From contig DASVTY010000095.1 of the NCBI GenBank assembly GCA_036387315.1, forward strand, positions 1 through 27,615: DNA of 27,615 nucleotides. Reading direction: 5' to 3'. This document shows positions 23,712-27,615 of the stretch, piece by piece. The translations under genes were made by a program, and so were the position numbers. The notes beneath the pieces were generated by a model. It did not search any database. It saw nothing but the letters and a program-made list of their open reading frames with translations, and was not told the DNA's origin. Every line of letters starts with the position of its first letter. Position 1 is the first letter of the stretch. Source of the DNA: JALZCH01 sp036387315 (GTDB lineage: Bacteria > Acidobacteriota > Blastocatellia > Pyrinomonadales > Pyrinomonadaceae).

Positions 23712-24476
23712 ATGATAAACGGAACTCAAGAAACCTTAAATAAAACAGCGGAAAATGGAACGGCTTCTGAAATTTCCGCAATAGACTACGGCGAATATCG
23801 CGCACCGGATTTAGACCCGCGAATCAAATATCCGTCTTACAAAACTTTCGACGAATTTATTGATGTCGAACGGCTTAAATCGCTCGACGGCTATCTGACA
23901 CAGAAAATCAGCCGTCATATGCAGGCGCAGAACGATTTGCGTTTTTACACCGGACCGTATCGTTTGCAGGACGATGCCCCCGACCGTCCCGGTTCGCGGA
24001 TGATTTATCTGGCGGCGTCGAGCCGACCGGACAGCTATTTCGATTTGGACAAAACCGAATACTGGTCTTTGACCGAACATGCGAACGAATTCGCCCTGCT
24101 GATGGATTTTATTCGCACTCTGCCGTTTAAAGCCACAGGCAGAATGCTGATTATGTATGACGATGCGCCTCGTCCAGTACCTTCGCACCGCGATCACATC
24201 GAAACCGAGATTTGTCACGAGTTTTTGTGGTTTCGGACGAACAAGAAAAAGCCGTTTTTTATGCTCAATCATCTGACGGGCGAAAAACAGTATGTCGAAC
24301 ATTATTCGGCGTGGTTCGATTCGGTGAATCAATTTCACGGCTCAGACCCAATTGACGGTTTATCTTTCAGCATTCGGGTTGACGGTTTATTTACCGATGA
24401 GTTTAGGGAGCGGATTCCTTTCCCCCAGCAGAATCGCGCCTCCGCGCCCTCTTTGTGGGCTTGCATTTCAGATTAA
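23712..24476 (+). CDS. Putative Fe(II)/2-oxoglutarate oxygenase (aspartyl-hydroxylase-like)
   Basis: A 254-residue protein of the cupin-like double-stranded beta-helix type. His159-Arg-Asp161 in VPSHRDHIETE gives an HxD, distal His209 lies in SVNQFHGSDPIDG and Arg222 in FSIRVDG, the arrangement and spacing of the Asp/Asn beta-hydroxylase-like group of 2-oxoglutarate enzymes. The first 75 residues are polar and unlike the catalytic domain. The HxD...H...R pattern is visible directly; activity and substrate are inferred. It is first in the rightward set with the ATP-grasp/decarboxylase fusion and the transglutaminase-like gene. A second oxygenase diverges from it. Confidence 0.68.
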   Translation: MINGTQETLNKTAENGTASEISAIDYGEYRAPDLDPRIKYPSYKTFDEFIDVERLKSLDGYLTQKISRHMQAQNDLRFYTGPYRLQDDAPDRPGSRMIYLAASSRPDSYFDLDKTEYWSLTEHANEFALLMDFIRTLPFKATGRMLIMYDDAPRPVPSHRDHIETEICHEFLWFRTNKKKPFFMLNHLTGEKQYVEHYSAWFDSVNQFHGSDPIDGLSFSIRVDGLFTDEFRERIPFPQQNRASAPSLWACISD

Positions 24477-24547
24477 TTTTTTTTGAGGCAACGCGCCGCC
24501 GCAAGTTTTTATTAAGCGCGGACTTGTCCTCGTTTTTGTTGGGCTTT

Positions 24548-26821
24548 ATGAAAATTTATATTAGCGGACTTTACAGTGGAACAAATCCTCAACCGGGCGT
24601 CGGAATTGCCCGCTCGCTCAGATTAGCTTATCCGGATGCGACGCTCGTAGGCGTCGAATATTCAAATCGTTGTTCGGGCATTCATTGGCGGGATTTTGAT
24701 GAAATCTGGCTTCAGCGTCCGTGGGAAGAATTAAGCTTGCCGGATTATGCGGAAACCGTGCGCGAAGTGTTGGATTCGGGCGCGCTCTGGATTTCGAGCA
24801 TTGATCTCGAAATTATGTGGTTCGGCGAAATTTTCCCCGACGGGCATCCGAATCTTTTAACGCCGCCGATGAGCGCGCTGCGGCAGACAATGAAACCTGA
24901 AGTTCCGGCGCACAAAGGCTTACCGGTCGAAATTCCGACGTTTGTGACGACCGATCTTTCCGATTGGGAATTACACGCTTTTTGCCGCCAGCACGACTGG
25001 AAAGTCTGGCTCAAAGGTCCGTATTACGAAGCGGTGCGCGTTCGCACCTGGGCTGATTTGGAAGCGATGCGCGGGATTTTGTCCAGAGCCTGGGCGACTG
25101 AAAGGCTGTTTTTGCAAACGCACGTTACCGGATACGAAGAATCCGTCACCATTTCAGCTTACAAAGGCGAATTGCTCAAATGCGTCCAAATGCGGAAACG
25201 CGATTTAACCGAGCTGAACAAAACCTGGGCGGGCGATATTTCCGAAGTCTCTGCGGATTTTGCCGAGCCGCTCCGTAAGATCGTCAAAGATTTAAACTGG
25301 ACGGGCGGCGCGGAGCTTGAAATGGTTCACGACGCAGCCGGAAAACTTTATCTTTTGGAGATCAATCCGCGTTTTCCGGCGTGGATTCACGGCGCGACGA
25401 TTACCGGACACAATATGCCCGCCGCTCTGGTCGAGGGCGCGACAAAAATCAAGGCGCAAAAAGCCGAGCCGCAGGCGGAAGAGTTTACGCGCGTGGTGAT
25501 GGAAATTCCCGTTCGACCGGATTTTCCGCTGCCGCCGTTGCCGGAACCGTACACGGGCGCATTCGGTCATTCGCTCAAACATCCTTCGGGCTTGATAGAA
25601 TTCGCGCAGCGGCTTCATAAAACGGATGGAAACGGTAACGGAAATGGAAATGGCAACGGTCATCATAAATCCGAGAATCGAATCGCCGATGTGCCGCCGA
25701 CTTTTTTAAGCGATTTATCAAATTTTGATTTCTCGCGCGTCGAAACGCCTTCGTTTTTGTTTCTGGAAAAAACCGCCGAACAGCTTTTCGCCCGCGCCGA
25801 ACAGCTCGCCGAAAAGCTTTCTACCGATTCGGTTTCGGTCAGAAACGCTTACAGCATCAAGACCAACCCGGACGAGCGTTTGATTGCGCTCGCACGTAAA
25901 CACGGATTTTTAGCCGAAGCGATTTCTCTTTTGGAAATCAACAAAGCGCTGGAAATCGGTTTCGAGCCGGAAGAATGCGTTTTAAACGGTCCGGGCAAAT
26001 GGTGGCGCAAAGAATATTTGCCAAGCTCGCCGATGCGGACTGTCTTTTCCGATTCGATTGCCGATTTGAACCGAATTGTCGAAAGCGCCGCGAACGGGGA
26101 AATCAAAGCCGAAACTTTCGGCGTCAGGCTTCGCACACCGAATATTCTGTCGCGTTTCGGAATTCCGGTTGACACGCCGGAAACTTTCCGAAGTCTTATC
26201 GAATCAATCGCGCTGCTGCCGCGCGATTCACGCTTTGGCGTTCATTTTCACATGGCGAGCAGCAATGTCGGCGTCGCGCAATGGTGGAGTTTGTTTGAAA
26301 CGATGCTCCGCTGGTGCAGCTCGATTGAAGCTCTGACGGGCAGAATGATCGAAACTCTCGATGTCGGCGGCGGCTGGTTCCCGGACGATTGGCACGACCG
26401 CTCGGACGATCATTTCGAGCGCGCCGTTGCAAACGCCAAACGATTTTTGCCGAACGTGCGGGAAATCATTTCCGAACCCGGCAAAGCTCTCGCGCAGCCT
26501 TCGATGGCGGTTGCAATGCGGATTTTGGAAATTCAGGAAATTGCCGACGGCGGAAAAGAAGTCGTCGTGGACGGTTCGATTGCCGAATTGCCGATGTATT
26601 TCTTTTACCCGCATCGGATTCTTTGCAAAGATGTGCGCACGGGAATGTGGCAAGCGCTCGGACGCGGAAAAGCGCATCTTTTGGGAAGATTGTGTATGGA
26701 ACACGACATTGTCGCCACAAATGTCGAATTGCCCGAAGGCGTCGGAGTCGGAGACACGCTCGTTTTCTGCGACGCCGGAGCTTACGATAGGAGTATGAGT
26801 TATGTCTTTGGACGTGGTTAA
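24548..26821 (+). CDS. ATP-grasp ligase fused to fold-type III PLP decarboxylase
   Basis: A 757-residue two-domain enzyme. Residues 1 to about 325 form an ATP-grasp ligase: pre-ATP-grasp start MKIYISGLYSGTNPQPGVGI, lid region with WKVWLKGPYYEAVRV, and the Mg-ATP site ELEMVHD...LLEINPRF (Glu271, Asn273). A Gly-Asn repeat linker (about 361-370) joins it to a PLP-dependent decarboxylase of the alanine-racemase/DAP-ornithine-decarboxylase fold: PLP lysine Lys438 in NAYSIKTNP, VHFHMASSNVG, the phosphate-binding LDVGGGW, SEPGKAL, and the active-site loop LLGRLCMEHDIVA before FCDAGAY. The GTG at 24455 would add 31 residues overlapping the previous gene; the ATG at 24548 fits the domain start better. 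The last 20 bases overlap the next gene. Confidence 0.88.
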   Translation: MKIYISGLYSGTNPQPGVGIARSLRLAYPDATLVGVEYSNRCSGIHWRDFDEIWLQRPWEELSLPDYAETVREVLDSGALWISSIDLEIMWFGEIFPDGHPNLLTPPMSALRQTMKPEVPAHKGLPVEIPTFVTTDLSDWELHAFCRQHDWKVWLKGPYYEAVRVRTWADLEAMRGILSRAWATERLFLQTHVTGYEESVTISAYKGELLKCVQMRKRDLTELNKTWAGDISEVSADFAEPLRKIVKDLNWTGGAELEMVHDAAGKLYLLEINPRFPAWIHGATITGHNMPAALVEGATKIKAQKAEPQAEEFTRVVMEIPVRPDFPLPPLPEPYTGAFGHSLKHPSGLIEFAQRLHKTDGNGNGNGNGNGHHKSENRIADVPPTFLSDLSNFDFSRVETPSFLFLEKTAEQLFARAEQLAEKLSTDSVSVRNAYSIKTNPDERLIALARKHGFLAEAISLLEINKALEIGFEPEECVLNGPGKWWRKEYLPSSPMRTVFSDSIADLNRIVESAANGEIKAETFGVRLRTPNILSRFGIPVDTPETFRSLIESIALLPRDSRFGVHFHMASSNVGVAQWWSLFETMLRWCSSIEALTGRMIETLDVGGGWFPDDWHDRSDDHFERAVANAKRFLPNVREIISEPGKALAQPSMAVAMRILEIQEIADGGKEVVVDGSIAELPMYFFYPHRILCKDVRTGMWQALGRGKAHLLGRLCMEHDIVATNVELPEGVGVGDTLVFCDAGAYDRSMSYVFGRG

Positions 26822-27497
26822 TAATACATCTCACGAAGAAACAAACGGTTATCACGCTTGCGGCGTGATAAAAGGCGGCGCGGTGTTTGAAAATTGGCGC
26901 GAATTTCCGTACACAAACGTCTCGCATCACGGCTCGACCTGCTGCGAAATGGCGCGCGAATGGCTTTACGCGATGGATTATACGCAGTTAAACGGCGGCA
27001 GTCCTTTTACGGGACCGCGCTGGCTGCGGCAGCGTTATAATTGGGGACCGACCGTCTATCCGATTCACTGGTGCGAAGCAGTCGAAGAAAAAACTCTGGA
27101 TTGCGGCGCTCTTGCATCGCTTTCACGCGAAGTTTTCAAATCGCGCAATGTGCGAGCGTATCCGGCGCAGCTCGTTCAGCAATTTACGACTCACGCTACG
27201 GCGCAATGGCAAAAGAAATGGAGTGAAAAAGAAGCTTCGACGCACTGGATCAATGACAATGTGATTTATCACGAAGGATGCGCAATTTTGACCGAGGGTA
27301 ATGAAATCAAAGTCTGGGATTCGAGCGCGGGTTGGTGGGTTCGTCCCATTCCGCAAAACGGTTACGGCAGCTTGCTCGCTCTTAGAATTTGCACTGACGA
27401 CCGAAACAACATTTCGGTTTTTCAATGGGGCGATCACAAAATCGCGGCAAATCGCTGGCAAAAATTTGAAGCGCCGCAACTAGCCGCTGCCGCATAA
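26802..27497 (+). CDS. Transglutaminase-like Cys-His-Asp protein
   Basis: A 231-residue soluble protein that I cannot place in a named family. Cys101 in TLDCGALASLSREVF, His157 in VIYHEGCAI and Asp173 in IKVWDSSAGWW have the order and spacing (16 residues from His to Asp) of the transglutaminase/papain-like fold, so peptidase, amidase or acyl-transfer chemistry is plausible. The N-terminal half is rich in Trp, Tyr and Cys (HHGSTCCEMAREWLYAMDY, GPRWLRQRYNWGPTVYPIHW). AGGAG at 26789-26793 fits the ATG, which lies 20 bases inside the end of the ligase-decarboxylase gene, so the two are translated from one message. A terminator follows at 27522. Confidence 0.65.
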   Translation: MSLDVVNNTSHEETNGYHACGVIKGGAVFENWREFPYTNVSHHGSTCCEMAREWLYAMDYTQLNGGSPFTGPRWLRQRYNWGPTVYPIHWCEAVEEKTLDCGALASLSREVFKSRNVRAYPAQLVQQFTTHATAQWQKKWSEKEASTHWINDNVIYHEGCAILTEGNEIKVWDSSAGWWVRPIPQNGYGSLLALRICTDDRNNISVFQWGDHKIAANRWQKFEAPQLAAAA

Positions 27498-27521
27498 CGA
27501 AATACAATAATTTTATCACCG

Positions 27522-27554
27522 AAAAAGCATTTCTTTACGAAGTGCTTTTTTATT
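27522..27554 (+). terminator. Rho-independent terminator of the rightward gene set
   Basis: AAAAAGCA (27522-27529) pairs with TGCTTTTT (27543-27550), with further pairing in the loop, followed by TATTTT. It closes the 23712-27497 transcript and, being A/T-flanked, could also work in reverse. Confidence 0.8.
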
Positions 27555-27585
27555 TTGAACTTAAAATATAAAACGACACCTTAAC

Positions 27586-27612
27586 GCTGGGAGCGCGGAT
27601 GTCCACATCCGC
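27586..27612. repeat. Second copy of the dispersed palindromic repeat
   Basis: GCTGGGAGCGCGGATGT (27586-27602), CC, then ACATCCGC (27605-27612) matches the core of the palindrome at 149-194; the centre is CC instead of GG and the distal part of the right arm is missing or cut by divergence (AAT follows). The window end prevents knowing what lies beyond. Confidence 0.8.
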
Positions 27613-27615
27613 AAT

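Noticed and set aside
26228..26930. Overlapping minus- and plus-strand open frames across the decarboxylase domain
   Set aside because: All lack motifs and ribosome binding sites; the decarboxylase frame explains the sequence.
149..27612. The two palindromic repeats as terminal repeats of one large transposon spanning the window
   Set aside because: No transposase or target duplication is visible, the intervening genes look chromosomal, and the second copy is incomplete; a dispersed repeat family is simpler.

Overview
The window reads as a chromosomal segment of a heterotrophic bacterium, most likely an acidobacterium of the Blastocatellia/Pyrinomonadales type. That is an inference from style, not a database match: medium GC, many secreted proteins with carboxypeptidase-regulatory, NTR-like, dockerin or discoidin-like modules joined by Pro-Thr linkers, and GC-rich palindromic intergenic repeats. 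No phage structural genes, transposase, rRNA or CRISPR array were found.

Layout. (1) Bases 1-341 form a near-perfect inverted repeat: two copies of a small CBU_0592-type membrane protein gene diverge from a central palindrome, and a partial copy of that palindrome reappears at the right end of the window. (2) Bases 229-4351 carry a 2-oxoacid dehydrogenase E1 locus in which the alpha and beta genes are separated by a YqhA/UPF0114 membrane protein and a secreted NTR-like protein; a strong terminator closes it. (3) Bases 4567-10517 hold a secreted protein of unknown function and a run of redox and small-molecule genes: FAD monooxygenase, nitroreductase, DoxX-like membrane protein, SnoaL-like protein and cytochrome P450. 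(4) A tRNA-Arg(TCG) at 10559 is followed by an AT-rich, foreign-looking patch with an OLD-family ATPase/TOPRIM nuclease (candidate defence gene), bordered by two gene remnants and an 18-bp direct repeat. (5) A large metzincin metalloprotease with three discoidin-like modules is on the minus strand. (6) A short gene for a zinc-finger membrane protein (16340-16759) is followed by an attC-like hairpin and looks like a solitary integron-type cassette. (7) Bases 17041-20052 carry an amidohydrolase, an arylamine N-acetyltransferase, a Coq4-like protein behind a 17-codon leader ORF, and a GNAT acetyltransferase; a secreted dockerin-bearing protein follows.

(8) Bases 22557-27497 are the most striking part: a compact locus resembling a natural-product pathway. 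A TauD/TfdA-type Fe(II)/2-oxoglutarate oxygenase diverges from three genes: a second HxD...H oxygenase-like protein, a fusion of an ATP-grasp ligase to a fold-type III PLP decarboxylase, and a transglutaminase-like Cys-His-Asp protein whose start lies inside the end of the fusion gene. A terminator follows. An operator-like palindrome sits in the divergent promoter region. The enzyme set suggests activation of an amino acid, decarboxylation of the ligated or free amino acid, oxidation, and acyl transfer or amide formation. The ligase/decarboxylase pairing recalls BtrJ/BtrK of butirosin side-chain synthesis, but no carrier protein is visible here and the product is unknown.
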